Shown here piece after piece: positions 46,810 through 59,324 of a stretch of 64,000 bases of DNA. The first letter of the stretch is position 1. Every line of letters starts with the position of its first letter. The stretch spans positions 46,308,647-46,372,646 of the forward strand of contig CM028328.1 of the NCBI GenBank assembly GCA_016647705.1, in the 5' to 3' direction. Source of the stretch: Eucommia ulmoides. Taxonomy: Eukaryota; Streptophyta; Magnoliopsida; Garryales; Eucommiaceae. A program made the translations under genes and the position numbers. Under the pieces are notes generated by a model that saw only the letters and a list, made by a program, of their open reading frames with translations, made no database searches and was not told the DNA's origin.

Positions 46810-49490
46810 AATACCCTCAAACTTGGAATTTTTCTAGTCCTCAAGCAAAACACCCACACAATACAAGAAAATATAACAACTAATTATGAAATTAAAAACG
46901 AAAAAAGAAAAACATTTAAAACAAAAATGTTCAAGTTTTCATTATCATCTACCGGGCAAACGATTTTTCCCTCATCGACCTCCAATCCTATTGAGTTCAA
47001 GCATAAATCACACTATGTGGTGTTCTAGAATTTCAACGTTCAGTAATAGTACATGTCATTCTAGATCCTGTCAGAGTGTGTATGTTAAAACTCAAATATA
47101 CAACTATCCATTTATAAAATGGGATTATCTCTCAATAAAAATCATAACTTAAACCATTAAGGTATAGGGAATCCATACGCCTGACCCAGGTTCTATTCTC
47201 TATTAATGTAGGCTTGGATATTCAAAAAGATCAATAGGTCTTGGTTCGGTTAAAGAACATGGCCAAGGGTAAATTGAAAGAAAAAACAGGTTAATGTTGT
47301 TAACTTAACGTTACCCAAAGCACATCGCTTGGCACACTCATACTCGAAACCCCACAGTTAAATTGGAAACAACCCTGAACAAACGTTAAGAACGTCGTAC
47401 TCACTTGTCAAATTAAACTGGAATAAAATTATATTCACATAGTTGTTTTTTTCTTCAAACAAACACACCCTCAAACTTATTTGATTTGTACAATTTAAGG
47501 GGTGTGTGAAATATGAACGAAAAACGACAAGTGAGTACTCGAATATCGAACCAATTAATAGCTCACCCAAAACCCAACCGCTCACATCAAGTAGCATAAC
47601 GAATGCTAACTTGATTCACTCACATTGTACCTTTCGTTTAGTGATATAGGTTTGAAAAATGTTCAATCGGCTATGGTATTAGTTAAGTGTTCAGAATTGA
47701 AATGGCTATTAGGCTTCAACAGGGTAACGAGGGATAATGATATATCAACGTAAGCTTAAAAGGCTCAAGCGACAAAATGACTGCCTAAATCATATCTCCT
47801 GAACTACCTCACCTAGGATTTCACCTCGAATTTCTCCCAAATCAAGTTCTAGAATCCCTATTATCATGAATTTGGGTGACGGATAATCGTTTTCAAATCA
47901 ATTAGATAATGTTATATTGAGTTTACATGCTCGTGCATTTAGGATCTACAATAACTTTTACTAAAACAATACATTAAACACACAGAACACACATGAATGA
48001 TCTTTACGCTCGACCTCAATAAACAATCAGGGGATAGATTCATCATCGCGTAATGGCCTAGATGAAGTCAAAACTTAACACATAACAATAACTACTCTAA
48101 ACAAACATGCACACGATAAAAACAGTAAAACATAAACTACAACTAAAATATATACTAAAACATACTACACATCACCACCAACTTAATACAAGCATTGCCC
48201 AAAACGAGCCGTCAGTGATCCCAATGATAGCATATAGCATGATAATGAAAAAAAGGGTTTAAAATACGTACCTAGGAGGTGAGAGAATCTCATCTCCGAA
48301 TCAAGTCGGTTGTCATGGATTTAATTTATTTTTTACCTTGGGTTGCCTCTCAAGAAGCGATTGGTTTATGGTCGTCAGCCTGACATGCTGAAGTGCTTGT
48401 CAAAGAGTGGCTTTCGCCCATAGTACGTATCAAATAACACCATATACGGGTCTTGGTTTAATACGCCCTCAAGACTAGCGAGATATTGCTCTACTTGGCT
48501 CAAGGTTTCAACATCGTTCCTCACCAGCTCATGTACTTGGTGGGAATGAAAGGACGTTGCTAACGGCGGCGAAGGACAAGTGATCCACATTGGATCCTAT
48601 AGATATGATCGTCTTGGATTGACTGTGGCGTCACGAGCTGGAATTCAAACGGTGAAAATTTACAACGATTAATATTTGAATTTTTGTCGCCATTCCACAA
48701 TTGGGTTCTCTCTTTTTTAGCTTCATCAATGAATTCTTCCAAGCTCTTACCGCTCATTTTTGGCTCCTCACGGTGGCTATAACATGATATGACTTGTGTA
48801 CCTCCCAGGGCCACCACGTTTGACTCGGTTTTAATCCAGCAAATGAGCTGACCGATTTACGTCTGTAAAGACGTTATGGTCGCATCGATCTCGGCACAGA
48901 CCGTCTCAATATAATCAAGACTATCCTCATGCTCGTTGATCCGATAATGCGTCTCCCTCAAGAATCTCTGAGTTTTTCCCATAACTGTAACAACACGTCT
49001 TCTAAGGTAGGGGAAGACTCCTTATCTTAATTCAGAATGTCAATCCGTGGCGCCGTAGTGTTGAAATTATCCCCCAAGCTTTGGTGACTTGGTGAATAAT
49101 TCCAACTCTGATAATCATAGGCCGCCATTTCCTCCAACGACTAAATAGCTTCGTCCGCGGTTAGGTCGTAGAAAAAGGTGCTAGCATTTTCTCTTTCCAC
49201 CCAATTTCTGGTTGCGGCTTGTAACTCGTCGAGGAAATTCAGGAGTTGACATCCTTCAGGAAATCTTGTTTTGGAAACCGAAGTAGTAATTGTTTGTATA
49301 GATCCCAAACAATATAAAATAGCTTGGAATCTTATTAAAAAAATTGCATCAATATTTGTCGATCTAATATCTTCAAGTACCCTGCATGAGAAATAAAAAC
49401 AAAACTACAAAACAAAAATTATACACAAAAGAAATGCCTAAAGTAAAATAAAGTCATTTACTCACAATATCAATAATAATCTAAAACATA
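46810..49490 (-). other. interior of the non-autonomous element, no gag or pol
   Basis: The only open frames (for example 48560-48817 and 48375-48590, minus) are short and unrecognised. Landmarks include the inverted 'gggttgcctctcaagaagcg' motif near 48340 and the 'ctacttgatgtgagcggttgggtttt' block (minus, near 47590), which matches 61610 on the plus strand. Confidence 0.65.
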
Positions 49491-49509
49491 ATCCCCGGCA
49501 ACGGCGCCA
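49491..49509 (-). other. primer-binding site, Athila type
   Basis: On the minus strand TGGCGCCGTTGCCGGGGAT lies just inside the 5' LTR (49516). It is the standard Athila/Tat-branch PBS; the primer is usually given as a tRNA-Asp. Confidence 0.85.
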
Positions 49510-49515
49510 AAAACT

Positions 49516-50918
49516 TGGTGGTGCGTAATTAACACACGTCACTTTCACCGCAAGCATACGAGTCAAGTTTTAGTATAGATGGGGAGAGTAGGGGTATCGT
49601 GTCCACAGGGATTGGTTGAGATTATTATCGATTAGCATAATTATCATAACTAAATTTTATCTAGGCAGTAAAAATGTGTTTATAATTAATAATATACTAA
49701 CACTAAGTTAATTAATCTAATTAAACTATAATACTATATTGAGATGTTAAGGAAAGATTTCCTAGGGATTAACTTTGTTTACAAAAACGTGTTTGGTCTC
49801 GTTTTAGTTTACGTTAACGGCGTTCGACCTATCCAACAATCTCTGTATCATTAACTCATTCGCCACCTCTCCCGAGTGTAAGACAAGTGAATATGTGACT
49901 TTGTGTCAATGAAGAAGTCCCCCTCAACGTCTTAACGACACTACGTCACATGAGTCTCGCCCCAACGTCATTGATTGCACATTTTTCCAACTCTCTCCCG
50001 GGTTATTGGATCGTCGCGTTGTGTTTACCCTAGTCCAAATTCGGGGTTACCTCTCCCGAGTGTCAAATCCCGTATTATCTAATTATCTAAACAAGCATAA
50101 TATCAAATAATAATGGTAAACACAATCGAAATAGCGAAGAACAACCATTAGCGAAACACAACTCAAACAAACAACATTTTCATAAATTATATTAATCCCT
50201 AGATAAAATTCGTTTAGCTCATGTACATAACCGTTTATATAAGGAAAAACGAGCTAAACATGCTTAACAACCTACTAAAATTAAGAAAATAAAGGAGAAA
50301 CAAAAGAAACTTAGCCATAGTCCGAAGATTTGCCACTAAAAACGCTTTGGGGTCACTTCTCCTTCTTTGTAACGTGTTCTTCTCCTTCGGAATTGGTTGA
50401 ACACTTCCCAAAACTCTCTCTAAAATATCCTAACCCTAAATGAGCTCTCTTGGCCGAATGGAGAGGAGAGGAGAAGAAATAGGGAATAAAATATCTAAAA
50501 AACTATCTTAAATCTGGTGCAAAGTAATCGCCGTGGTGGTGGGCTCACCACCGCAGCGGTAGGTATGTCGGTTTGGTCTTCGCCGTAGCGGTGGAATCAA
50601 GAACCATCCTGTTGTTTCACCATCGCGGCGGTGGGCTTTCAGCAACAAAATGGCCTTCTATGCATATTGACTACCGCAGCGATGGTCTGGACGCCCCGGC
50701 GGTGGGCTAGTTTTTAGAATTATGTCTCTATGCTTGTTTTCCCACCGTTCTTCCACCGTTCTTGATTCGATTTAATCATTTATGATTCGTTTTCATGTCT
50801 TTTCACCCCAAACACTTGATTTATACAAAAACACATAAAAATGTATTAAAATGTAATAAACATACTAAAAAAACTAACAAGATCGGTTTGAAAATGGATG
50901 GGCAAATTACATCTATCA
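49516..50918 (-). mobile_element. 5' LTR of the non-autonomous Athila-type element
   Basis: Runs from TGGTGGTGCGTAATTAAC to CATCTATCA on the plus strand. CG-rich palindrome-like motifs (ACCGCCGCAGCGGT type) lie at about 50525-50705. Confidence 0.9.
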
Positions 50919-50923
50919 GTAAC

Positions 50924-51680
50924 CCATGATATGGGTTTGACTATCTTAAACAATAAAAAAAGATTTTACCCTAACACGAACGAACTACGTAAAGACCTGA
51001 TTCCATTAATATGAGATACGTAGACAACCCACGTGCGTGTTCGGTCTCATATCTAAATAATTTAGTTTTAGTTTGCATTTAATTTAGTATAGCTTGCATA
51101 TTTATATTCCTGTTTCTCATAAACTGTTATGGGGTGTCTCTAACTAGTATTAGTTGTAGTATTTACTTGCTTATCATTGTATCATGTGAAAAATACATAA
51201 AAAGAGAAAAGTAAGGAAGGGAATCGTTTTCATTTAAGTAAATCAAAGAAAACTTCTTGGATATGTTTAAAAGTGAATATCTATTTAAACGAATGTACCA
51301 TTCGCAGAAGGGTGTCTTCGGGTGCATAAAACCTTCCCCAAACATAATTGGCTCTAGAACTTAAAGAATATCTCTGGTACACAGACATTTGGATATCAAA
51401 ACATGGATTATTTCAAAGGAAAAATGAATTTCTACAATCTCGGTGACTTAGCACACCATTTAACCCTGTACTAGGTGGCAACTCCGTTTTTAACATAAAT
51501 CTCGGCCCAAGAAGTTTTTCAAAATCGATGCCTAGAAAATCCATTAAAAAACCATTTTCAAAATGAACGGATTTAGACAACTTAGAGAGGAATGGATAAA
51601 ATTTGTTTTCATCCTCTTCCCAATTTTCTACTTCTTTCGCTATCAAAATTCGAGATGCATGAGTTGGCAACTCCGTTGGG
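50924..51680 (+). mobile_element. Tat/Ogre-like element continued: LTR end and PBS-like site
   Basis: Continues the sequence interrupted at 45407. 'gaactacgtaaagacctgattc...atacgtagacaacccacg' is a signature seen near Tat/Ogre LTR ends. TGGCAACTCCGTTGGG at 51665-51680 resembles the Tat-branch PBS (TGGCGACTCCRCTGGGG). A second, poorer version is at 51475. Boundaries are approximate. Confidence 0.45.
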
Positions 51681-53100
51681 AAATGTAAGAGAGTTAGGCG
51701 TAGTTGGAGTCTAAATTTATATTCACCGTTTAATAACATCCAAGGATTATGTCTTTGATTTGAAGCAAAAATAATTCCCTACCAAAAACAACAACAACAA
51801 CAACAATAATAATAATATCATTTCATATGTATATATCAGCATGCATGTATATTTACTGTCTTTATTTACTACTTTTATAATACTGTCTTTTAATACGGCA
51901 TTTAAATACTTTCTTTACATTTTTTCATTTACATTACTGTATACTCTCTCTAACGCATGAGCACTAACTTTGCACTGTATATCATTGATGGAAAACTCAA
52001 GTTGTAACCCTCTTAGGGATAGAGAGGCTGGTAGTAGGGGCTAAAATCAGTGAGGTCATGACGACGATCTAAGCCTTGAAAACCGTTAAATTAGAAAAAG
52101 AATTTAGTAGAAGCAAGGTCGGGCGGGTTCCTCTCCAAGGATATGGCTATGAACCTCTTCTCACTCGGACCACTAACGAAAGATGGATGTTCCCCTGGGG
52201 AGGACGCCAAAGGTTTGAAGGCTGAGAACTGAGCTTTTTTAAGATGCGCTAGAAGAAAAGCCAAAACCACATATAGTGAGTCTAGGATAAAGGATAACCA
52301 AAACCCTATTCTACTTAGAACACTTATCTTGGAAAGAGATGTCATTTTTAATTTCCGTACAACTATTTACATTATTGTTATACTAGGTATATAGAACAAC
52401 CTTCTAGGACAACTTGGGGCATAATAATCAGTTTAAGAGTTCTTGTCCTACCCCATGCATTGTAAGCTTGCACAACATAAAAAAAAAAAAAATGTTTTTC
52501 AAAAAAATTGAATACTGAGCAAGATGCAGGAAAGAATAAGAATCTTTATTTTACTTAACCCAATAAACCATCAAATATAAACATCAAATTAATAATGCCT
52601 ATTTCACCCATAATAATCCACTTAAAACTTACTTTAATAAAGTCATAATTACCTTCGCCTTTAAATAATTACAAAAAGATTTACCTCAAATAAACAAATA
52701 ATCATATCCTTTGCTAAACAAAGTTGTCTAAGGTTTGCCTACTAGGACAACACAGATTAATCCACTTCGATCGTGCGAAATCATGTTAAACTACCAAAAT
52801 ATAAGAAAGTGTTGTCACACAGTCGAATCAAGGCTGTGTAATATAAATAGTAAGCACATCTCGGGTTACCGTTCTATAGAAGATGCATGTCATGTCCTAA
52901 GCATAGTGTTCTTTCTCATAAATCCTATACAGTAGGAATTATGCACCATAGCAAAGACATTTAGGTTAGGTTCAAAATGCTTTACGCATGTCAAAACCTT
53001 TTCTGATAGAAATCCAGTTAAGGTTCACTGCTTAGATTGTCAAATTCACTTTCCATAGATATCATGAACTCAAAGGTGTCTTAGACTCTTCCTCAATCCC
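51681..53100 (+). other. 5' untranslated/leader region of the Tat/Ogre-like element, no gene
   Basis: Contains an (AAC)n/(AAT)n tract at about 51788-51817 and poly-A runs. No coding segment recognised. Confidence 0.4.
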
Positions 53101-53104
53101 TAAG

Positions 53105-53620
53105 AATGAAGATCTATCTTTTGAGAAATAGAAAAAAAAAATAGCTCAACCTTTAGGTCCTAAGGAAATAGTAATCTATTTCTAAGGAAGAAAGACGTGT
53201 CTATCATCAAGTCCTGGAAGCAATTATCCCTAATTGGAAAAGAAAATAAAAAATGATAATTCTGTCATCAAGTCCTAGGAGCCATGATCTATGTTTGAGG
53301 ATAAAAATAGGATAATCTTGTCATTAAGTCCTTAGAGAAATTATCCATAGGAAAAAATTAGGATAAATTTAGTCACTAGGTCCTAAGAATAGTGATCAAC
53401 TTGTAAGGAAAAGACGAGTCAGTCACCAAGTTCTAGGAGCAAATATCTCTACTTTGAAAAGAAAAAGAAAGGATATTTTCATCATTAATTTCTAGGAGCC
53501 ATGGTCCATATCTTGAGGAAGAAAATGACAATTGTACCCTAGAGTCTTAGGAAGAATGATCTATACTTGGAGAATAAAGGGTCAATTAATCCATAAGCCT
53601 AGAGGACTGTATCTTTTTTT
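53105..53620. repeat. degenerate minisatellite, about nine units of 52-62 bp
   Basis: Recurrent 'gatctat(c/a)..tgaggaaaaaa.aggataat.ttgtcatcaagtcctaggagc' with starts near 53109, 53171, 53227, 53287, 53342, 53394, 53447, 53502 and 53558. It lies upstream of the gag remains, where Tat/Ogre elements often carry tandem repeats. Confidence 0.8.
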
Positions 53621-53899
53621 AGGATAATCCAAAACTTTTTAGTTACCCTGGTCCTACGAAAGCCAAGTCTAAGCCAATGTCTGTTTAGAACATATCTGAG
53701 AATTGCCTACTAGAGCTACGTCTCCCTAGGATTGCATATATACAACACGAACATTATCAGCTATGCAAACATACTCACGTATAGTCAAGAATATAGCTGG
53801 ATATAAAGATAATTTGCATCCTTAAAAGTTCATAAGTAGAGATCTAGGTTGTTAATCACTTAATAAATTTAGAAAAATCTGCTTTAGTTAACTTTTGCT

Positions 53900-54262
53900 A
53901 AGAGCCATCTGAGATCTGTTCGCAAAGATTATAAGATGGACCCGATCCATCTCTTTGTTAGAAGTATTCAGAATTACTCCAAGATCCTTACGATACCAGA
54001 AGACATTTCCTTCTTAACACAAATACTGAGCCAAATGAATCCAACCTCGCTATTCCAAGAAGAGGACCAATTACCATCACCTGGAAATACCCTTAGCATG
54101 ATAAAGTGTTGGGATGAATTACGAATCTAGAGGCTCCCTTATGGAAAATGGACTGCTACTGAAGATCATTATAGCCTTGCTAAATGGGAAGACGTCATTT
54201 GTGCCACTGCCGCAAGTCAAGACCTACTTAGCTGGGAGAAGAACCTTGAACCTAAGGAAGAC
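53900..54262 (+). mobile_element. gag-region remains of the Tat/Ogre-like element, upstream part
   Basis: Open stretches MDPIHLFVRSIQNYSKIL and SFLTQILSQMN have a gag-like composition but no diagnostic motif. The region abuts the solo LTR at 54263, beyond which clearer gag sequence lies. Decayed. Confidence 0.4.
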
Positions 54263-57200
54263 TGTTACACCCTACCCCGGACACCCGTTATGTGGGGCCG
54301 ACGTGACGTAGACATGACACCGCCCAACTGACTAGCCAACCTCAATACGTCAATAAACAAAATTGTAAATCTATACAACACATATAATAATCCCATCTGA
54401 TAGGGATACCGTCCCGAATATAAAAACAATCAAACAAATCCCTTGAACCTTACTTAGATTTCATCTCTGATATCTCGTCTCAAAATTTCTCTCAAATGAC
54501 TTCTTTGCGTGACCTGCATAACTCTATCTAGCTCCAGTGGGGGACCGACTGACTCCTAGCTATTTCACCTGCGAGTGTACTTCCTTCTCAGTAAAAATAT
54601 TTTTAAAATAACAATTCATTCTACAACATCTAAATGGATCAAGCAGAAGTATATAAACATCACATAGCTAGTAAATATAAGCAGTAAAAATAAAGTAATA
54701 AGTATAAGTTTCATTTAAACCCATCTAGTATAAAATAATACCAATCACCATAATAAATAATAAATCACCCAGTATAAGTTAAAACACCACATCTCAAAAC
54801 ACCCCTCTACCACAACACACACTGGCTAGCCATAGTGATCGTTTAACCTCACAATCGGGAGTTACAACGGTACCGTAACATCCGTAGGAATGCCTTCTTA
54901 CGAAATATCCACACCCTTTTTGGGGAAAAATATAATCCACACCCCTTACAGGGAGAAATATAATCCATATCCCTTTCGGGGAGAACAACTATGACATCGT
55001 CAAAATCATCAGTATAGTTAAAAATCCACATCCCTTGCGGAAATAAATACATTTTCACACCACATCGTCAAAAATCCACACCCTTATGGGGAGAATATAA
55101 ACCACACCCCTTTCGGGAAGAATTTCCAAAATCACGTTTTTCACTCTCCTTTTTAAAAGTACCACCAATTTTAGTAAAACCTATTTTTCCACCTTTGTAC
55201 TACCGATTTCAATAAAAACCATTTCTCCCACCTTTGTTTTTAGAAAACCAAACATTTTTAGAAAATCATATATTTTCCACTCTTTTTTAAAACCACCAAA
55301 TCCAACAAAACTTATTTTCCAACTTTCTTTTTAGAAACCAACACAATACCCCGAAAATTCATTTTACCAACTCACCCAAATACCTGCTTGATCCATATCA
55401 TTTGTAAAATCGTACAGTTTAAATAAACCCATATTTCATCATATATATATATATATATATAAAAAAAATAGTTTGGCAAGAAGATAGTACACTCACCTCG
55501 ATTCTCGCACTGCAAAACTATCACCGTTCAAATCCTACCAGGACTCTGGCGCCTGCGAACTTAATAGCAATAGAACCTAAATTAATATTTTATTTTAAAT
55601 AACCTAACATGCAATGCACACTATAAATTTCATAATTCCCTATTTCCTAGATTTCATTATGGAAAATTATTATTTTGTTCGTTTCGTTACATTGATATTC
55701 ACCGCACCAATTTATTTAGATTGGCGATTAACAAAATATTACTATGATTTTGAAATTTCTTTCATGATTACAAAATTTTTAATATTAACAATTTAATTTA
55801 ACAAAAATAATACTCGATTAAAATTTTACCTGATTCCGAATCCCCCACCAGCCACGAATTGGGTTTCTAGATTCTACTGGGGTGGTTCGTGTATTTTTTC
55901 TTTTTCTTCCCCTCTTTTTTCTTTTATCTTCTTCTTTCTTTTCTGCTTGTATTTACTGTTTCTATTTTCGGTTTAGGCCCCGCCGGCTACCCCTCTCTCT
56001 TTCTACTATTACCATTCACTAGACGCCTCCCACACCTTGCCGCTATCACTGCCGGTCCTACTCCATCCCCCACTATAGATCACCAACCACCACCGGCCAC
56101 CCTATCACCAATCGCACCTACCCACAAAATTACCACCACCACCATTGACGGCCGAACTCACGCTGCTCCCACACACCCACACGGTCACACACGACGATCA
56201 GAACACTCACACACATCACAACAAACATAATACTCACAGTCACACACACCCTCGCCGGATGACCCCCATTGTCTGCAAACCCACACACACACAGCAGACA
56301 CACACACGCACGCACAGCTCTCTCTCTCTCTAACTCACCGTTGGCGAACTTCGGCAACAACGGCGACCACACCAACTCCCCCATCTGACCGAACGGAACA
56401 CACCCACAACCTGATTTCATACCCACACGCAACCCACATGCATATACATACACACATACACACAGTCGGTACAAAAATAGAGCACCCACACACGACGGAA
56501 TCGAACAGAACACACACACCTCAGGCTGAATGATGGTCTGAACGACGGATAAACCACACACACGCACAAATCTGACCGAATGGAGGGCCACCACCCATGC
56601 TGGACTGCACCCTATCGCCGGCGAACCTCTCTCTCTCTTTCTTATCTGTTTTTGTTTGGAATCCACTAGCACGCACACACCCTTAGCTGATCACCCACAC
56701 ACAACAAAACACCCCCACACACGTTGTCGATCGTTGGTTGATCAATGGCGACGGCACATACACAGCACCCACACCGGAGCAACGACGATGATCCGAACCC
56801 ACCATCCCAAACCTTCTCCTCTCTCTCTCGGTTTTCTGATTTCTTCTTTTGAGGTGCTTCGATAATGAATTACATGTATGTACATATATATATGCATGAT
56901 AATAGTGGATGGATTTTGATCTCTTCACACCACGTCGCCCACTTCCCGATTCCCCTGTCTCCGGCGGATGTTCACGGCGCACAGCACACATGCACATATG
57001 GTTTCTTATATTTATATATATATAATCTTTTTGTCTAATTGCTCTTTTCTCTCCTTATTTTCTTAAAATCTTTATTTTAATCAATTCAGCTTTTACAAGT
57101 TTCAAAAATTATAATTTCACCCTTAATATGTTAAATTTTTTTATTTTTAATTGTCAATTTGAATCTCAAGTTTAAATTTAATGTTTCTAAATTTCCAATT

Positions 57201-57312
57201 TTTGCCCCTAAACGTTTGATTTGAATTTTTATTTAACAAAAATTTACCCCGAATTTTTCCAATACTCTAAAATGTAATTAAAATGACATACGTGCTAAAT
57301 TGGGGTCTTACA
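54263..57312 (-). mobile_element. Tekay-like solo LTR (TSD AAGAC)
   Basis: Starts TGTTACACCCTACCCC and ends GGGGTCTTACA, flanked by AAGAC (54258-54262 and 57313-57317). It shares with the other family members 'gtacactcacctcgattctcgcac', the 'ggcgcctgcgaac' block and a CA-rich tract (56140-56800). At 3050 bp it has its own minisatellite (54890-55130). It is nested in the gag region of the Tat/Ogre-like element. Confidence 0.92.
54890..55130. repeat. minisatellite, several units of about 31 bp and longer
   Basis: The unit is 'aatccacaccccttacagggagaaatat', with CCC(T)T and (A)GGGG arms complementary around a short loop. It lies at the place in the LTR occupied by the 40-bp and 45-bp hairpin arrays of related copies. 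Confidence 0.75.
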
Positions 57313-57780
57313 AAGACTCAGTCCAAGGAGAAATTTCCAAGATATGGAAGCAGATGGACAACATAAAGCAATCTATTGATGAGATCAAATAGGTTGTTTG
57401 GAACCCTTATCCACCCAGAGCACCAACATTTCATCCCATCTTCATTGTCTCACCAAATCTTCAAGCCTACCCAAGCACCTAAAGAGGGAGGATGGTTCAC
57501 CTCATTCCCTATTCCACTCTCTCAAGTCTACCGCTACTGCTTCAAGAATAAGCTGTTAACACCTATTCCCCCTTACTTAAGAAATCCTCAGGATCCGAGG
57601 TTTAACGGTTGCACTTTCTACCAGTATCACTCTGGAATGACTGGTCACCACACAAATCAGTACCAAGACCTGAAGACCCATGTCAAGGATCTGATTTAGA
57701 TAGGGATCATAAGTATCTCAGGAAAACCTCTGCCAGTAAGAAATAGGGGAAGAAACATCTACATCATTGTTTCCTTTAGT
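57313..57780 (+). mobile_element. gag C-terminal remains of the Tat/Ogre-like element
   Basis: Reads ISKIWKQMDNIKQSIDEI, then PLSQVYRYCFKNKLLTPIPP and FYQYHSGMTGHHTNQYQDLK followed by HVKDLI. This matches the Tat/Ogre gag tail, whose family pattern is ...C.YH.G..GH.T..C..LK..VQ.LI. Old and not intact. Confidence 0.75.
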
Positions 57781-58821
57781 TTCTTAAGTACTTTCTGATA
57801 AAACAGTTATTATCGTATATACCTATATACTAGATTTATAAATAACTAAATGCAAGATTATCTTATCTAAGGTCGACTTAGGTATTTACAATCTAACTAT
57901 CAAAAATTAATTTTCTTGTCGCAAGTTACACACCGTGAATAACTAAAAGTAACGATAATATAATTTCATTACTAAATTAGACTATTATCCAAAGGAAAAT
58001 GTTAAAATAAATGTCTTGTTTCAACCAAACCATGGTAAGATATTGACAAAAAATCTGAGAACGTTAGAAAGAAAATTTAGGAACCCTGATTATAGAATCG
58101 CTACACATGTTCCAACTTGGGAATATCCAAGTAACCTTGAAGAAGTATAGAAGACCTCCTCAACTAAGCGAATGATGAAATATCTGGAAGATTTGCAATA
58201 TAAAGAATGATAGATAAAGCCTTAAAGCCTCAGCCCATTCGAGAAAAGTTCTTGAAAGATTGGGTAGCTGAACGAAGGAAAATTGACTAATAAAAGTTAA
58301 GACTTTATCTAGACATAACTAATTCAGAGACACTATGAAAACCTACTTAAAAATATAAATAAAAGGAACCTCACGCAATTGAAGGCATTCAAGACGAGAA
58401 GAAGACGATAAGCCATTGATAATATAATATTGGATAATGGGAAAAGTAGTCGGGATAAGGGCGAAGCCAACGAAGACCTTGAGACTAACTTAAATTACCC
58501 TAATTCTCTAAAAATGTAAAATCCTGAAAATAAGTGTTAATAGAAATAATAAAGACCGGTCTTAGAAAGTTTCTAAACGTTGAGTGGTCATACGAAAGCC
58601 ATTAGGTGAATCACGCTCTCTATATGATCCGCGTATTAAGTCTTAGGGGTGCCTCAACACCTTGTAACTTGGGCTAAGTGGACCGGAATCACTACCTAAA
58701 GCTTGCTACATGGATTATATAAGAAGTATGATGCCCTACATACTAAAGTGAAAGAAAACAGAATAAAAATAATTCTCTTAATACTACCAAGACAAAATAA
58801 CATTTGTTAGTAGTCAGTAAC
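57781..58821. other. Tat/Ogre-like interior, no recognisable coding
   Basis: AT-rich and patchily gag/pol-like in composition, but no domain I can name. It ends with the TSD copy GTAAC (58817-58821). Confidence 0.4.
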
Positions 58822-59039
58822 TGATAGGTATGATCTACCTACATATTTTCAAACCGAATTAAGTTAGTTTTTGAGCGTTTATATAGTATTTTATTACGTT
58901 TTAATTAGTTTTATTACTTTTTGTATAAATTAGGTGTGTAGGGCAAAAAAATATGAAAGTGGAGAGAAACCGATAAGATCAAACCAAAAACGATTGAAGA
59001 ATGGTGGAAAAAACAAGTTCGGAGGCAAAATTGTGAAAG

Positions 59040-59225
59040 AAACCCACCGCCGCGGCGTCCAAACCTCCGCCGTGGCAGTGAAAATGCTGAGAAGACAAAT
59101 GTTAATAACGAACCACCACCTAGGCGGTGAACCAACAGAATGTCTTCCAAATCCACCGTTGCGGTGATCAACTAATCGACCTACCCACCGCCGCGGAGCT
59201 GAATCCCACGGCTGCTGCGGTGACC
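59040..59225. repeat. cluster of CCGCCGCGGCGG / CCGCCTAGGCGG palindromic motifs
   Basis: Five to six near-palindromes (CACCGCCGCGGCG, CTCCGCCGTGGCAG, CACCACCTAGGCGGTG, CACCGTTGCGGTG, CACCGCCGCGGAG) at 25-45-bp spacing. Counterparts occur at 18190-18380, 46420-46590 and 50525-50705 in the other LTRs of the family. Confidence 0.8.
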
Positions 59226-59299
59226 CTCTACACAGCCTAAGATATTTTTAGGATATGTTTTAGATATTTTGTCTATAAATACCTACTCCTTTCCCCTCG

Positions 59300-59324
59300 C
59301 CCCCCCCCCCCCCCCCCCCCCCCC
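59300..59324. repeat. poly-C run (25 bp)
   Basis: Twenty-five consecutive C residues followed by GCGCG inside the LTR. Confidence 0.95.

Larger units (their letters stand above)
45408..50918 (-). mobile_element. non-autonomous Athila-type element (TSD GTAAC)
   Basis: Two LTRs of nearly equal length (45408-46809 and 49516-50918) flank 2.7 kb without recognisable gag or pol. The 5-bp TSD GTAAC is present at 45403-45407 and 50919-50923. On the minus strand a PBS of the TGGCGCCGTTGCCGGGG type follows the 5' LTR, and a purine tract 'aagtttgagggtatt' precedes the 3' LTR. The interior shares landmarks with 60446-62388 and with the Athila-like element at 35700-37239. LTRs differ at very roughly one position in ten by eye, so the copy is old. 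It interrupts the Tat/Ogre-like element. Confidence 0.9.
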
